The position numbers were made by a program, and so were the translations under genes. The notes below the pieces were generated by a model that had not been told where the DNA came from, searched no databases, and worked only from the letters and a program-made list of their open reading frames with translations. Positions 59,901 through 63,334 of a stretch of 64,000 bases of DNA are shown here, piece after piece. Position 1 is the stretch's first letter. The number at the start of each line of letters is the position of its first letter. The DNA is taken from positions 744,001-808,000 of the forward strand of contig JAKMXF010000343.1 in NCBI GenBank assembly GCA_024704765.1, given 5' to 3'. This DNA is from Oopsacas minuta. Lineage: Eukaryota > Porifera > Hexactinellida > Lyssacinosida > Leucopsacidae.

Positions 59901-61143
59901 TTGTATGAATAGCTCCTGATGAAATCTCCATACTTTGTTCTAACTGATTGACAGTAATGCACTTGTCTTTCATGACCATACTTTCAATGAGTGCGATATT
60001 CTCTGAAGTGGTGGCGGATACCGATCTTCCAGATAGAGGCAAATCTGTGACATCAGCATTACCAGATCTAAAACGGGCAGCCCATCGCTCTACAGTAATC
60101 TGGAAAGGCAATCCACGCGCAATATCACCTGTAACTCGCTGAAGATCTGTACGGGCTGGATCTTGAGTATTGTGCGAAACTCTATGTAAGCTCGCCATTT
60201 GAGGTTGAAATTATCATCCGTTGAAGCCATAAATTCAACAGTGGGCATAAATTGACTACACGTAGCTATCTCAAAAATTCATGATTTGTATTGAATAAGC
60301 TTGAAACTTTCAGTATATGGAGTTTAACTATATGGGCTTATAATATATGAAAGTCAGATATATTACTTGACTAATTCCTAAGATATATCATGACCCGCAA
60401 GACTTATTGAACGCCCTGATAATAGTTCCCCTAAATGATATTCATATGTCATAACCAAACAAAATAACTTTCAATTATGTTGATTTTATGCTCTAAATCA
60501 TGCCTGGTTACATATCCATTTTCCAATTATCATATTACACAGACTGCACAATGGTGGCAGACCAAAGTGTGCATGAAAACCTACTAAATAAACTATTTGA
60601 GTTGATTTTATGCAATATACAAACGGCTTGGTGACACATCCATGTTTAAATTTTCACGTTAATCGACATGGATTTATGTAACTTAGGCCACGATACAACC
60701 TTTTTGTATCCAAATTGGATATAGGAGCAGATTTGTATGCAGAAATGTTCATATTGTTAACGCTTCGTAGGAAGAATAATTCTATATGCAAATATCATCG
60801 AAGAGTATATTACCATAAAAAACCATTAATAACTTGAAAAATTTTAATGATTTAGAAAATTGAATCTACGAATATGTTATTCAATCAGGAACGCTAGTAG
60901 GTTTATTAGTGAGTCCCTTAATATTGTTACAAAATCATACTTCAGGAATGTGTTCACTATAGAGAGGAACGAGAGGTTGTAATATATCGAAATTATAGAA
61001 AGTCCAAATATCTAGTAAGAATAATGGGAGAATTTCAAATAGGACGTTACATTTGATTAGAAAATACAAAATAGGAACAATAAATATCCTAAGGTACCTC
61101 CTTGCTCTTTCTGTTTCTCAAAGATTAAAATTTCTTCAAGAAT
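11904..61143 (-). CDS. MFAP1: MFAP1 spliceosomal protein gene (five internal exons, large introns)
   Basis: Minus-strand exons at 61143-61098, 42236-42184, 27860-27799, 24882-24720 and 11993-11904 join in phase to 414 nt, exactly 138 codons without a stop. The product carries MFAP1 landmarks in order: ILEE..., TDDENDEIE, YEAWKLRELKRVKR, QYKFLQKYYHRGAFF, VYKRDFSKPTLEDHFNKQ and ILPKVMQ. From memory, the human protein aligns with about one gap. MFAP1 is a nuclear pre-mRNA splicing factor of the spliceosomal B complex that binds PRP38; the 'microfibril' name is historical. Introns are about 18.9, 14.3, 2.9 and 12.7 kb, all GT-AG, and filled with transposons. The N-terminal exons and the final C-terminal exon(s) were not found and should lie beyond the window. 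Open exons and good splice sites argue for a functional gene rather than a pseudogene. Confidence 0.93.
12104..14751 (-). mobile_element. Tc1-like transposon, split by a maT insertion
   Basis: Inverted ends CAGGGTGTCCAGAAATTAAT (left) and the complement of CAGGGTGTCCGGAAATTATT (right) are each flanked by TA (12102-12103, 14752-14753). The minus strand encodes a Tc1-type transposase. The HTH start is EVRTRAIGMLEGGLTQKVVA (about 14540). Then come VHSYLYKSLGVKAFKRPKQP, LKFCQKYSVWSVDDWKCILW with DE (first aspartate, about 14095), MMSHQALSKIHFVPPKRTVN, and KAILMQDGAPPH (second aspartate, about 12480). A TAG replaces the Trp expected in the MVWG-like motif near 13975. With the inner element removed, the frame runs across the 12597/13904 junction. 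Length without the insert is about 1.34 kb, typical for Tc1. Confidence 0.9.
12598..13902 (+). mobile_element. maT-type (DD37D) mariner-like transposon, nested
   Basis: 1305 bp with 27-bp inverted ends (CAGGGTGGCCCCAAAGTTCT left; CAGGGTGGCCCTGAAGTCCT from the right) and TA on each side. The transposase runs from ATG 12761 to the stop at 13803, about 347 codons in four frame segments. Blocks are ERAGIIHLFENGKAPGEILK, ARSGRPSSVTTPRLVKRVRE, IRFSDEKIFTIQ (first D), PQTVMVWAGALATGRIPL, FQQDGAAVHTANSTQTWLQ (second D) and WPPYSPDLNPMDFAIWSILE (third D). Thirty-seven residues separate the last two aspartates, the maT/DD37D spacing. All three catalytic aspartates are still encoded, but frameshifts near 12855, 13107-13288 and 13550 break the gene. 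Confidence 0.92.
15058..17991 (+). mobile_element. Transib (RAG1-like) DNA transposon, near complete
   Basis: 2934 bp bounded by CACAATGGCACGA at the left and, read inward, CACAGTGGCACGA at the right. The flanks are a perfect 5-bp direct repeat ATTAG (15053-15057 and 17992-17996). CACWRTG ends and 5-bp duplications are the hallmark of Transib, the group from which the RAG1 recombinase core derives. The right end carries CACAGTG, identical to the consensus heptamer of V(D)J recombination signals. The enclosed transposase relic is described separately. The element lies in the MFAP1 intron between exons e5 and e4, antisense to the gene. Confidence 0.93.
15709..17803 (+). pseudogene. Transib/RAG1-like transposase, inactivated
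   Basis: About 2.1 kb or 690 codons, close to full length. An N-terminal part (15709-16164) is followed by LEIGKSKYIDLRRIL, then LKIRISDGLDGSGSHRVYQQ (16480-16540), equivalent to the SDGMDG first-aspartate motif of RAG1. Next come a CCQFC...MHDL zinc-binding stretch (about 16858), SLLHAYLRCFSWFM, a GGTSTTGNVVRR block, and MHKLLAHAASII (17500). After a frame change comes LSECGLESSNKLLRRFRELL (17571-17630), which matches the RAG1 catalytic-glutamate motif EGNESGNKLFRRFR. The protein ends at TAA 17801-17803. Damage: a frameshift and stop between 16164 and 16240, TGA at 16983, TGA at 17319 and the late frameshift. The residue after the CxxC is T, where RAG1 has the second aspartate; a nearby D (MHDL) may be the counterpart. 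Confidence 0.88.
18050..18510 (+). repeat. Interspersed repeat R1, copy A
   Basis: A non-coding segment shared with 22800-23190 (same strand) and 33840-34420 (opposite strand). It contains CATTATTAACCACTGCTCA, GAGGCACGA, TGTAATTCGGATGGACCATG and a GC-rich end GTCGCGTAGC...GCGCGCTAG. No protein. The CTAG terminus suggests, but does not prove, a Helitron-type 3' end. Confidence 0.65.
18511..19960. other. No recognisable gene
   Basis: AT-rich intronic sequence. Overlapping short open frames at 18486-18836 have no motifs. Confidence 0.5.
19963..21355 (+). mobile_element. Mariner family B, full length, with internal hAT insertion
   Basis: Ends CTTGGGGCATTCAAAAAGTT (left) and TTTAGGGCATTCAAAATGTT (from the right) with flanking TA at 19961-19962 and 21356-21357. 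A transposase start lies at 20154 (MASKHISSKTEQRAYIKIRT), followed by VRKLKAGRGSIEDDPRNGRP. The catalytic half restarts near 20830 with IFFDAYGQVAQIPVPKLERL. LLHDDADLMFQNTL (second-aspartate motif, about 20985) is followed by degraded frames. The region that should hold the first aspartate is replaced by an inserted hAT remnant. Multiple stops. The first ~240 bp recur at 38664. Confidence 0.85.
20380..20823 (+). mobile_element. hAT fragment inserted in mariner B
   Basis: The right end AAAGTTTGAGAAACACTG is the usual hAT terminus (CAGTGTTTCTCAAACTTT read inward). Inside, an ATG at 20591 opens MAKRKRGQLDTYLTKSNR, which resembles the lysine-rich start of hAT transposases (KRKxxxLDxFFxK). The left terminus is not clear; 20380 is only the point where mariner similarity stops. 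The mariner reading breaks off after NGRP and resumes right after this element. Confidence 0.6.
21683..22599. mobile_element. 917-bp foldback element FB1, copy 1 (Tc1/mariner-type MITE)
   Basis: Two inverted arms of about 380 bp surround a unique centre of about 150 bp. The ends CTCTAAGTGGACAAAAGTAT are flanked by TA on both sides (21681-21682, 22600-22601). The arms contain CCCGCTCCTATATATT, TAATAATTATTAGATAATTA, CTACGTAGGCGAGTTACCCC and GTGCCACTTTTTG. GGACAAAAGTATT is typical of Tc1-like termini. No transposase is encoded. A second element of exactly the same length is at 49931. Confidence 0.92.
22800..23190 (+). repeat. Interspersed repeat R1, copy B
   Basis: Shares with copy A the order GGATTATTAC, GAGGCACGA, TTACCACAG, TGAATGGAATTGGGATG and the end GTCGCGCAAGGACCTAGCAA then GCGAAGCACGCTA. 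It begins shortly after FB1. Confidence 0.55.
23191..24227. other. AT-rich intron with scattered GC-rich hairpin motifs
   Basis: No gene. GC-rich islands with the core TAGGCGCG occur at 23448-23475, 23519-23553 and 23998-24007 in otherwise AT-rich DNA. Several are self-complementary (GGCGCGTGTCATGCGCCTAA). Possibly ends of an unidentified repeat. Confidence 0.4.
24228..24430. repeat. Cluster of TTCTTAGAAT / ATTCTAAGAA palindromes
   Basis: At least eight direct and inverted occurrences of the 10-bp near-palindrome in about 200 bp, able to form many alternative hairpins. It resembles the ends of short MITEs, but no clear target duplication was found. Confidence 0.6.
24720..24882 (-). CDS. MFAP1: MFAP1 exon e4 (QYKFLQKYYHRGAFF)
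   Basis: 163 nt. The acceptor is CATATGTTTTAG and the donor TTTTTG|GTAAAT. The first base completes the codon begun in the 27.8-kb exon, and the exon ends in phase 0. Translation runs LDREREDIERIHSMDDRERK and on to QYKFLQKYYHRGAFFL. The KYKFLQKYYHRGAFF block is essentially unique to MFAP1. The charged helix before it matches the EKEKAEIERMRNLTEEER region in position. Confidence 0.94.
24883..25421. other. No recognisable gene (MFAP1 intron)
   Basis: Contains CAGTGGTGGATCCAGG near 25170, a sequence often seen at hAT-type ends, without a partner. Otherwise AT-rich. Confidence 0.4.
25422..25553. mobile_element. 132-bp MITE with TA duplication
   Basis: Inverted ends CCGTATTTATTCGAATAGTA and CCGTATTTATTCGAAAAGTA with TA at 25420-25421 and 25554-25555. 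The centre has short GC-rich tracts (CCCCCAAAAGGGGGG). No coding capacity. Confidence 0.8.
25556..26463. other. No recognisable gene (MFAP1 intron)
   Basis: AT-rich. Words around 25780-25880 recall repeat R1 but are too short to call. Confidence 0.4.
26466..27768 (+). mobile_element. Mariner family C (DD34D), full length, inactive
   Basis: 1303 bp. Ends CGAGGGGCACTCGAAAAGTT and CGAAGGGCAATCGAAAAGTT, TA at 26464-26465 and 27769-27770. The transposase starts at 26622 (MASKISQTKSDLTKRDFRAM), with HTH blocks LAPSISTVERWYREI and APRSGRPN. The first catalytic site reads TGNET followed by TGA, so the aspartate of GDETW is now N and the Trp a stop. Then come YHYDPETKRMSKEWVEEDAP and KVITAIKSQREKTGNRGF, HHDNASSHMAIRTREFLE (second D) and SPDLATCDFWLF-type third D, in shifting frames. 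PKEEWKKCFNNWFTRMKK ends the protein. The spacing of 34 residues fits DD34D mariner. The right end lies 30 bp from the MFAP1 exon at 27799, immediately downstream of its donor. Confidence 0.92.
27799..27860 (-). CDS. MFAP1: MFAP1 exon e3 (YEAWKLRELKRVKR)
   Basis: 62 nt, preceded by a strong acceptor with a TACTAAT branch-point-like word and a T-run (TACTAATAATTTTTTTGA, then TTTAG). The donor is AAAG|GTACTA. Translation is YEAWKLRELKRVKRCREEVE plus two bases of the next codon, which is completed by the next exon to Arg. Matches YEAWKVRELKRIKRDRED of human MFAP1. Confidence 0.94.
27861..28474. other. No recognisable gene (MFAP1 intron)
   Basis: AT-rich. A perfect short hairpin CTGGCTTTGCCATGGCAAAG at about 27982-28010 is the only structure seen. 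Confidence 0.45.
28475..29155. mobile_element. 681-bp foldback element FB2
   Basis: Arms of about 300 bp are inverted around roughly 28815. The outer parts are ATTATTATTGTTAGT and ACTAACAATAATAAT. Matching inner words are GTCGAAATGACGTCATCTGA / TCAGATGACGTCATTTCGAC, CATTTCTGCTAATGTTTACC / GGTAAACATTAGTAGAAATG and CAGTTCTCAGGTACC / GGAACCTAAGAACTG. No coding capacity. Arms are diverged, so it is older than FB1. Target duplication not resolved. Confidence 0.88.
29156..30252. other. No recognisable gene (MFAP1 intron)
   Basis: AT-rich. No protein or repeat assignments possible. Confidence 0.45.
30255..31505 (-). mobile_element. Mariner family A (DD34D), full length, inactive
   Basis: 1251 bp. 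Ends CGATTGTTCAATAAATAATG (left) and CAAGGGTTGTTCAATAAGTA (from the right), TA at 30253-30254 and 31506-31507. The minus-strand transposase starts near 31322 (MDFSKKGN), then ILREMQDIFGDECPSK, ATIYRWIERFDNGDEEVHDD and ITLRELEERVGISKATLHSI. First site NGDETWFHYSEPESK is intact. LPEKTTINSDYYVDELKELR is followed by LLQHDNARPHVSS (second D intact). The third site reads SPDLAPSGYWLFG, so the expected aspartate is glycine. The C-terminus WEKGTPKEFYTTGLEKLSER is present to about 30340. Thirty-four residues separate the last two sites. A few frameshifts and one early stop (about 31290). Confidence 0.92.
31508..32460. other. No recognisable gene (MFAP1 intron)
   Basis: Less AT-rich between 31670 and 32130, with open frames on both strands, but no family motif was recognised. 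Confidence 0.4.
32461..33472 (+). mobile_element. hAT (Charlie/ZBED5-like) element, internally deleted
   Basis: Ends CAGTTGTTCTCAATGGGGTA and, from the right, CAGTGGTTCTCAAACTTTTT. The flanking 8-mers are ACCTTAGT and ACCTAGAT, an imperfect 8-bp duplication as expected for hAT. The plus strand encodes only the two extremes of the transposase. The BED-finger start is MESGKKRKYNEDYIKYGLSS...LPQCVLWYKVL (32846-33000). The dimerisation end is RVQEEFVELVNDSNAREKFE followed by FPNLTFVSTDFQHYY (33035-33240). The catalytic middle (well over 1 kb) is missing at about 33010, so this is a non-autonomous derivative. Frame breaks also occur in the C-terminal part. Confidence 0.87.
33840..34420 (-). repeat. 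Interspersed repeat R1, copy C
   Basis: The reverse complement closely follows copy A: ATCACATTATTAACCACTAC, CCTGACGGCATGATTCTGAA, TTATTGCGTTATGATGACTG, GAATGTAATTTGGATGGACC, then GTCGCAGAGGCCTAGTAAGC and an AGCGCTGG end. Best preserved partner of copy A. Confidence 0.7.
34801..35523 (+). mobile_element. Helitron-like non-autonomous element, copy H1
   Basis: Begins A|TCTATATTATC followed by an ATTATTGTCTGTC and GTCTGTCTGTCTATTTGTTT tract, then GGAAAGGATTCACGGTATG. The same start is found at 48980 on the other strand. A second start-like block (TCTCAATTGTTGTTTGTCTG) is at 35427, and the end region has GCGACGAGCCAAAGCTCG, a hairpin that recurs at 43590. No target duplication is visible and the 5' TC follows an A, both as for Helitrons. 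The exact 3' end is unclear. No Rep/helicase. Confidence 0.55.
35065..35430 (+). repeat. About three imperfect tandem units of ~120-135 bp inside H1
   Basis: Each unit contains an AAATTTCAAAATTG...GTAGAA(C/T)CAT-like start, TTTCAACG, a GAGGTAATC-like word and (C/T)GCTGAGTCTGAATA. Two similar units occur inverted at 43700-43940. Confidence 0.6.
35524..37599. other. No recognisable gene (MFAP1 intron)
   Basis: Minus-strand open frame 36880-37227 has no motif I recognise. Otherwise AT-rich with no shared repeats identified. Confidence 0.4.
37600..37800 (+). repeat. Repeat R1 end-like segment, copy D
   Basis: Carries AGCGTAGCAGCG and the end CGATAGCAAGCGAAGCGCAC then TAG, like the 3' ends of R1 copies A and B. 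The body is too diverged to align by eye. Confidence 0.4.
38390..38565 (-). repeat. Helitron-like start fragment, copy H3
   Basis: The reverse complement gives CTGTTTGTCAGTTGTCAATA, AAGGATTTATTGTATGC and TCCTGAATCCGATTTTCAC, in the order seen in H1 and the 48980 copy. Diverged and lacking the TC terminus. Confidence 0.5.
38664..38906 (+). mobile_element. 5' fragment of mariner family B
   Basis: Starts CTTGGGGTATTCAAAAAGTT after TA and is very similar to 19963-20205. Similarity stops abruptly at 38906, inside the transposase start (SSKTEQRAYTK). The initiator ATG of the other copy is changed here. No 3' half was found nearby. Confidence 0.88.
38907..39838. other. No recognisable gene (MFAP1 intron)
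   Basis: AT-rich to average sequence leading into the next pseudogene. No motifs seen. The sequence just before 39867 (TTTCTGCTTTGTCATCCTAG) looks like a splice acceptor for that pseudogene. Confidence 0.4.
39867..41231 (+). pseudogene. Unclassified transposase-like family UF, copy 1
   Basis: Covers all but the N-terminal zinc-binding part. Blocks: SAIRPVPHSDRLPPPVF, an acidic linker, SQSELNDLVRDLDLPKQAAE (40066), LDSPKRSLKCVLLHNGNVYE (40315), NWIICVDLKMVSYLLGQQKG plus YTKFPCYLSMWDSR (40465-40565), FPPLHIKLGLMKQFVKALNP (40675), KMNVKEKAAWLSFVDVIQNF, LGCNMSIKVHFMYSHLDKFP and SDEQGERFHQDL (41050-41095). It ends WDRHMMADYCWGIKR...FYPEL at TAG 41229. Damage: frameshifts near 40230 and 41110 and in-frame stops near 40305 and 40825. 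An acceptor-like CATCCTAG precedes it and AATAAA follows at 41423. I recall such proteins as widespread, uncharacterised and multicopy in invertebrates. A transposase role is inference. Confidence 0.8.
41429..42183. other. No recognisable gene (MFAP1 intron)
   Basis: AT-rich. Holds nothing I can assign besides the 3' flank of UF copy 1. Confidence 0.4.
42184..42236 (-). CDS. MFAP1: MFAP1 micro-exon e2 (TDDENDEIE)
   Basis: 53 nt: two bases completing a Val codon, then AETDEVIVTDDENDEIE. The acceptor is GACATGCTTATAG and the donor GAG|GTAATG. TDDENDE directly before YEAWK is invariant in MFAP1 proteins as I recall them, and the downstream exon begins with YEAWK in the same phase. Confidence 0.9.
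42583..42621. repeat. Short perfect-stem hairpin, R1-end-like
   Basis: GCAAGCGATGTGCACTAG and its near-perfect inverse CTAGTGCATATCGCTTAC are separated by 3 nt. Each arm resembles the R1 terminus GCAAGCGAAGCGCACTAG, as if two R1 ends were joined head to head. Confidence 0.75.
42740..43155. mobile_element. 416-bp MITE with 5-bp duplication GTATA
   Basis: Left end GAGAGAGCTTTAAGCGCTCC, right end read inward AGAGAGCATTATAGGAGCGC. GTATA flanks both sides (42735-42739, 43156-43160). The interior has clustered GGAGCG/CGCTCC words at 42750-42900 unlike the AT-rich surroundings. No coding capacity recognised. Superfamily uncertain. Confidence 0.6.
43584..43965 (-). mobile_element. Helitron-like copy H4
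   Basis: The inverse of H1's second half: the hairpin ACGAGCCTTTGGCTCGT lies at 43594-43610. The reverse complement then has TCAGTTGTTGTTTGTCTATT and two ~130-bp units with GATTCAGAATC and TTTACTC(T)TAAAG words. It lacks a clear TC start. Confidence 0.55.
44179..45140 (+). pseudogene. Unclassified family UF, copy 2 (N-terminal half)
   Basis: Follows an acceptor-like TTGTTGTCTACAG. Encodes the zinc-binding N-terminus: SSFCYVCGYYIGPRQVKHNI, GMPMCDQDKMWSPHFCCGSC, RGTRRCMPFAIPRIWREPVN and HHDDCYFCIVDITKYKGK. A frame-shifted acidic region follows, then QELNDLVRELGLTISSAELL (44709) and RSLKGAFLLHNGDEFPTI-like sequence to MMEMINYTGLH (45110). After about 45140 similarity stops. The C-terminal half is absent here, but a matching C-terminal half on the same strand begins at 47724, across copy 3. 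Confidence 0.8.
45386..47062 (-). pseudogene. Unclassified family UF, copy 3 (full length, broken)
   Basis: The start ATG at 47062 (MSKRMCFNSPDIFCYICAFY) and natural-looking stop at 45386 give about 559 codons. Order: CYIC zinc ligands, DKSWAPHKVCKSCVELLRSW, KHLPFGIPMIWRESKNHFDD and CYFSMVNV, VIRPVPHCSDLPVP, an acidic linker, NQAELNDLIRDFDLSKESSE, DWVICVDLKMVNFLLGQQSG and FTNYPSFLCYWDSR, HIKFGLMKQFIKALDKD, LGCNMSIKIHYLRDYLDRFP and MSEEQGERFHQDIK. It ends MMADYCWCLKRDCPNEQ. In-frame stops near 46965 and 46920 and frameshifts near 46400 and 45930 inactivate it. It shows the whole architecture of the family: a Cys-rich N-terminus, acidic linker, and a conserved core with D, H, K and E residues. 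Confidence 0.82.
47126..47516. mobile_element. 391-bp Tc1/pogo-type MITE
   Basis: Near-identical inverted ends CAGTCGACTTCGGTTAATCG with TA at 47124-47125 and 47517-47518. The left end carries a further inverted copy of GGTCCGATTAACCG (47171-47184), and related words recur at 47410-47450. The end sequence resembles pogo/Tigger-like MITEs. No coding capacity. Confidence 0.9.
47724..48495 (+). pseudogene. Unclassified family UF, copy 4 (C-terminal half)
   Basis: Opens after an acceptor-like CATTTTTTGTAG and reads CYQTHKWDVCGDFIMLGFLL, then GLQAGYTKHSCFLCLWISR. PPHHIKLGLVKQFIKSLNPD, GPQIRRML, EKRAWQAFRLVVRGFLGNRK, NLGDVSEEQGECFHHDMLV and MEKRYQGKWDERMMGEYLW follow, with the stop at 48493-48495. 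One in-frame stop (48268) and at least two frameshifts (about 47935 and 48340). It lacks the N-terminal half and may belong to copy 2. Confidence 0.8.
48770..48980 (-). mobile_element. Helitron-like copy H2 (start region)
   Basis: The reverse complement begins A|TCTATACTATTAAATCACA, then ATTGTTGTCTGTCTGTTTGT, GTTGTCAAGGAAAGGATTTA, and GCTGAATCTGATTTTCACAC. This is the same order as H1 with better-preserved termini. The 3' limit could not be placed. Confidence 0.6.
49931..50847. mobile_element. 917-bp foldback element FB1, copy 2
   Basis: Same length and arms as copy 1. The ends are CAGCCAGGGGACAAAAGTAT and TAGTCAGGGGACAAAAGTAT, flanked by TA (49929-49930, 50848-50849). The unique centre (CGCTACCAAGAGGTTATTTT...) is inverted relative to copy 1, so the element inserted in the other orientation. 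The arms of this copy match each other closely. Confidence 0.92.
50850..52736. other. No recognisable gene (MFAP1 intron)
   Basis: AT-rich. No repeats or proteins assigned. Confidence 0.45.
52737..53870 (+). pseudogene. hAT transposase relic (ZMYM1-like)
   Basis: The frame from ATG 52737 has a basic/acidic N-terminal region ending KEYSFKHLGTLIGPA. Then YDGFDSWNNRKKAIEKHETS, VGNFLEFMSTVPKYSPIVAT with NYTSPKIQNQFIKIIAE (53400-53440), SYDGEGIMSGH...GVQKF (53670) and CYAHKLNLSIVDCM (53757) follow in shifting frames. This is the family order from the zinc-finger linker to just past the YDGA and HxLNL motifs. The C-terminal third is missing. Several stops. Confidence 0.82.
53871..54578. other. No recognisable gene (MFAP1 intron)
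   Basis: Low-complexity CAGTTACAGTTTCAGTTTAAG-like words lie at 53900-53950 and again near 54285-54320. No gene. Confidence 0.4.
54581..55900 (-). mobile_element. Mariner family D (DD34D), full length, inactive
   Basis: 1320 bp with ends CGGGTGTTCAATAAGTTCTG and CGGGCGTTCAGTAAATTCTG, TA at 54579-54580 and 55901-55902. The minus-strand transposase starts near 55706 (MTSLGKNSKIEQRAYVKIRT). Then VRRWAQRFRLGRSLS, a degraded linker, VTGDETWVQYNTPFSKEANK (first D, 55230), SKIIYCIFFDAHG, GSFYTSNYLGAVEES and SLHDNARPHKTKQVKEK (second D, 54940). HPPYSPDLAPCDFYLF follows in a shifted frame (third D, 54855), with WLERLQRCINNGAEYFEK near the end. All three aspartates are still encoded, but frames are broken at several points. 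Related to family E at 59090 and family B. Confidence 0.92.
55903..59087. other. No recognisable gene (MFAP1 intron)
   Basis: AT-rich. Hydrophobic minus-strand frames at 58370-58859 look like translated AT-rich DNA. A GC-rich self-complementary patch lies at 56918-56955 (GGCCAGCCTAGTGGGCTAGC). Confidence 0.45.
59090..60419 (-). mobile_element. Mariner family E (DD34D), full length
   Basis: 1330 bp. Ends CTAGGGCGTTCAATAAGTCT and TCAGGGCGTTCAATAAGTCT, followed inward by TGCGGG(C/T). TA at 59088-59089 and 60420-60421. It holds the longest transposase frame of the window (see next entry) and little length variation, so it is probably among the younger mariners here. Inserted in the same orientation as MFAP1. 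Confidence 0.93.
59410..60198 (-). pseudogene. Mariner family E transposase, nearly open
   Basis: An uninterrupted 262-codon frame from ATG 60198 has the paired HTH (GLPFQITVERWAARFRSG; VNQLEQSMEISSGAIHTIL) and the WVPHKL-type linker GKWVPHKLSQNQRLARLNIA. The first site TGDEMWVYYSTPYSK is intact. FSKVKIMYTIFFSSHGIVLQ and SGKAVTATFFTSK follow. The second site, normally HDN, reads LIYNASS, so the aspartate is Tyr. A frameshift right after it moves TKLTKNFLDIEGLELLPHP and SPVLAPCDFG (third D) into another frame, ending near 59170. The loss of the second aspartate plus the frameshift make it inactive. Usual family length is about 345 residues. Confidence 0.9.
60422..61097. other. No recognisable gene (MFAP1 intron)
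   Basis: AT-rich spacer between mariner E and MFAP1 exon e1. Confidence 0.5.
61098..61143 (-). CDS. MFAP1: MFAP1 exon e1 (ILEEILIFEKQKEQG)
   Basis: 46 nt: 15 codons plus one base. The acceptor TTTAATTTTCTATAG has a T-rich tract; the donor is GGAG|GTACCT. The split codon G|TT fits the 42.2-kb micro-exon. Joined, the two give 33 residues from ILEE to NDEIE, the same number as the human IVEEE...NDEEE stretch, with no gap. The sequence itself is only moderately similar, so this exon is less certain than the others, but phase and length agree. Confidence 0.75.
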
Positions 61144-63334
61144 CTATAGAAAATTAAATACATCCACATAAAACGAAATAAAACATTATACGAGCAAAAA
61201 TTAATACGAAAAGTGAGATAGACTTAACTCAGAGAATATTAAAACTATCAATTGTCATATAAACCTAAGCGGAAGAAACTCTTTATACCAATGTTAGAAG
61301 AGAGATAGTAACTATGAACTAACTGAGAAATTAAGCAAGTGTCTATACTCTTCGCTTTCCATAGAGTATGCAGGATAAATTCACTGATCCCGGGGAAATA
61401 CACCCTACACAATGGGCATTATTGGCAGCCTAAGTAGAATAGACGTGTATCGTACATTTATAATTATGAAAAATTCGTTCGAAAGTATATCGATGATGGA
61501 TCAAAATAACGTTTGGAGAAAGATTTGATAGAGTTTTACCTTATTTCAGTTAAATTGGAGGATTTGTTATTTATGTTACAGAAATATTGATATTATAGTA
61601 ACCTGCATGATCTAGAAAATATTCACAATGTGGCAAACTTTGAGCAAATGCTGGTTTCCAGAGATATTTTCCAGCCTATTCATTCAGCAAACAGTAAGAA
61701 CTGAGCGCAATACTAAACAAAGTTATGTAAGATATATATATATAAATGAAATCAGCAATTACACAGTAGATGGACAAAGTATATTTGTTTTATATGTGTT
61801 AAATGAATTGTGATTAGTTTCCTCGTTATTTTACTAGATTTTTCAAAAACTAGTTAGATAAAGTATAGATTACATGAATAAATAATAGCATATACTGATT
61901 CTTAACAAGATAATAATATTCATTACACATACTTAATTTACCTAATGATTGAGCACAAATATAAAGAATATCATTATATTGAAACTTTTAGGAGATATAG
62001 CCATCAAATGTTAGCAAAACATACTGTGCCCCTCCGAGCGGGGTAAATATTGTATAATTATTGAATAAAAATAAATAAGATGCATATTTATATAAAGAGA
62101 TTAAGCGTAACGAATGGTAACAATTTGTTCCAATACATTTTAGATGTCGGACTTTACAAATTATTGTTGTCCGATTCATATGAACTAAATTAACATACAC
62201 AAATATAATAAATTCACGTTGGAAGGGCCACAAGGAAAAAAACGACGAACATATATATCTATTCAAATGTACAAAAGAAATTCAATCAATTTCAAATATC
62301 TATACTTGTATCGTGTCATTGAAGTCAATTGATTTTCTTCAAACCGCAAGAATTTAAATTCCTAAAATTTGGCATGATGAGGTTTAATATGGATTAATTA
62401 TTGATTAATATAAACTCCAACCAAGTTTAAGGTGCTCAACAAAATTCAGGTGAATTGATTGGATAATGACTGATATTTCAGTGTTAATCTGTGGTACATT
62501 GCGCTGGTAACTTCATACACGTAGTCAAATTTATGTTCTATTACATTGATGTGATTGGATTTCATTGAAGGATTATAAAATATCTCCATTATAAGTTGTT
62601 TAACACATACAGTTAAGATGTCCATCACATTCGCAACGGCGTAACTAACTGCTGTGTCACAGTGCTATCCCTAATTTACTGTCTGATCGACTGGTGGTTC
62701 ACTATGATATTCCAAAAGATACGACGTGAGCTATCGGTGGGCGACAAAAAATACAAATCAAGTGAAAATTTTATTTCAGTATTGTAATTATGCCATTTAT
62801 AATGGTTAGGTCTATTGAAATAGCGATAATAGGCTCTTAGCTTGGCATAAATTTATATGACACAAAAGTTTTAAATGTATTTTAGAGAAATTTCAAAACT
62901 AGTATATTTGTTAGATTAAAGCGATAAGATCTGAAAGTCCTGATAATTGCGCGAAATAGGCAAATATGACAAGTATCTCAAGATGAAATAATATTCTCAA
63001 AAATGATTTCTTGAAAATATTGGTGATGCCAATAGTAAGTCAATATTTTTGTATAGCTTCAATTTACTGTCGCGACGCGAAAGTGTAATACGTTCCCAAT
63101 TAGCAAGTATTAATAATATGAATTGTAAGCTAATTTGATAAATTCATGAATTAATTTGTCAATTAGATTGCGAGTCAGTCTGGGAAAATACTATTCCAAT
63201 CAGGAAGCTCTTTCTTTTCGTTGAGTCTGTTGCATGATATCTTGAGACGCATGGTAGATTGAGATACTATGATAGATTGAGACACTACTATAAAAGCAAG
63301 TAATAACTTAATTTAGTTGGTTTCTTGTCGTAAT
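61144..63334. other. No recognisable gene
   Basis: AT-rich. The preceding MFAP1 exon (expected to end ...RRKYTLK in phase 0) was looked for here on the minus strand and not found. Confidence 0.45.
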
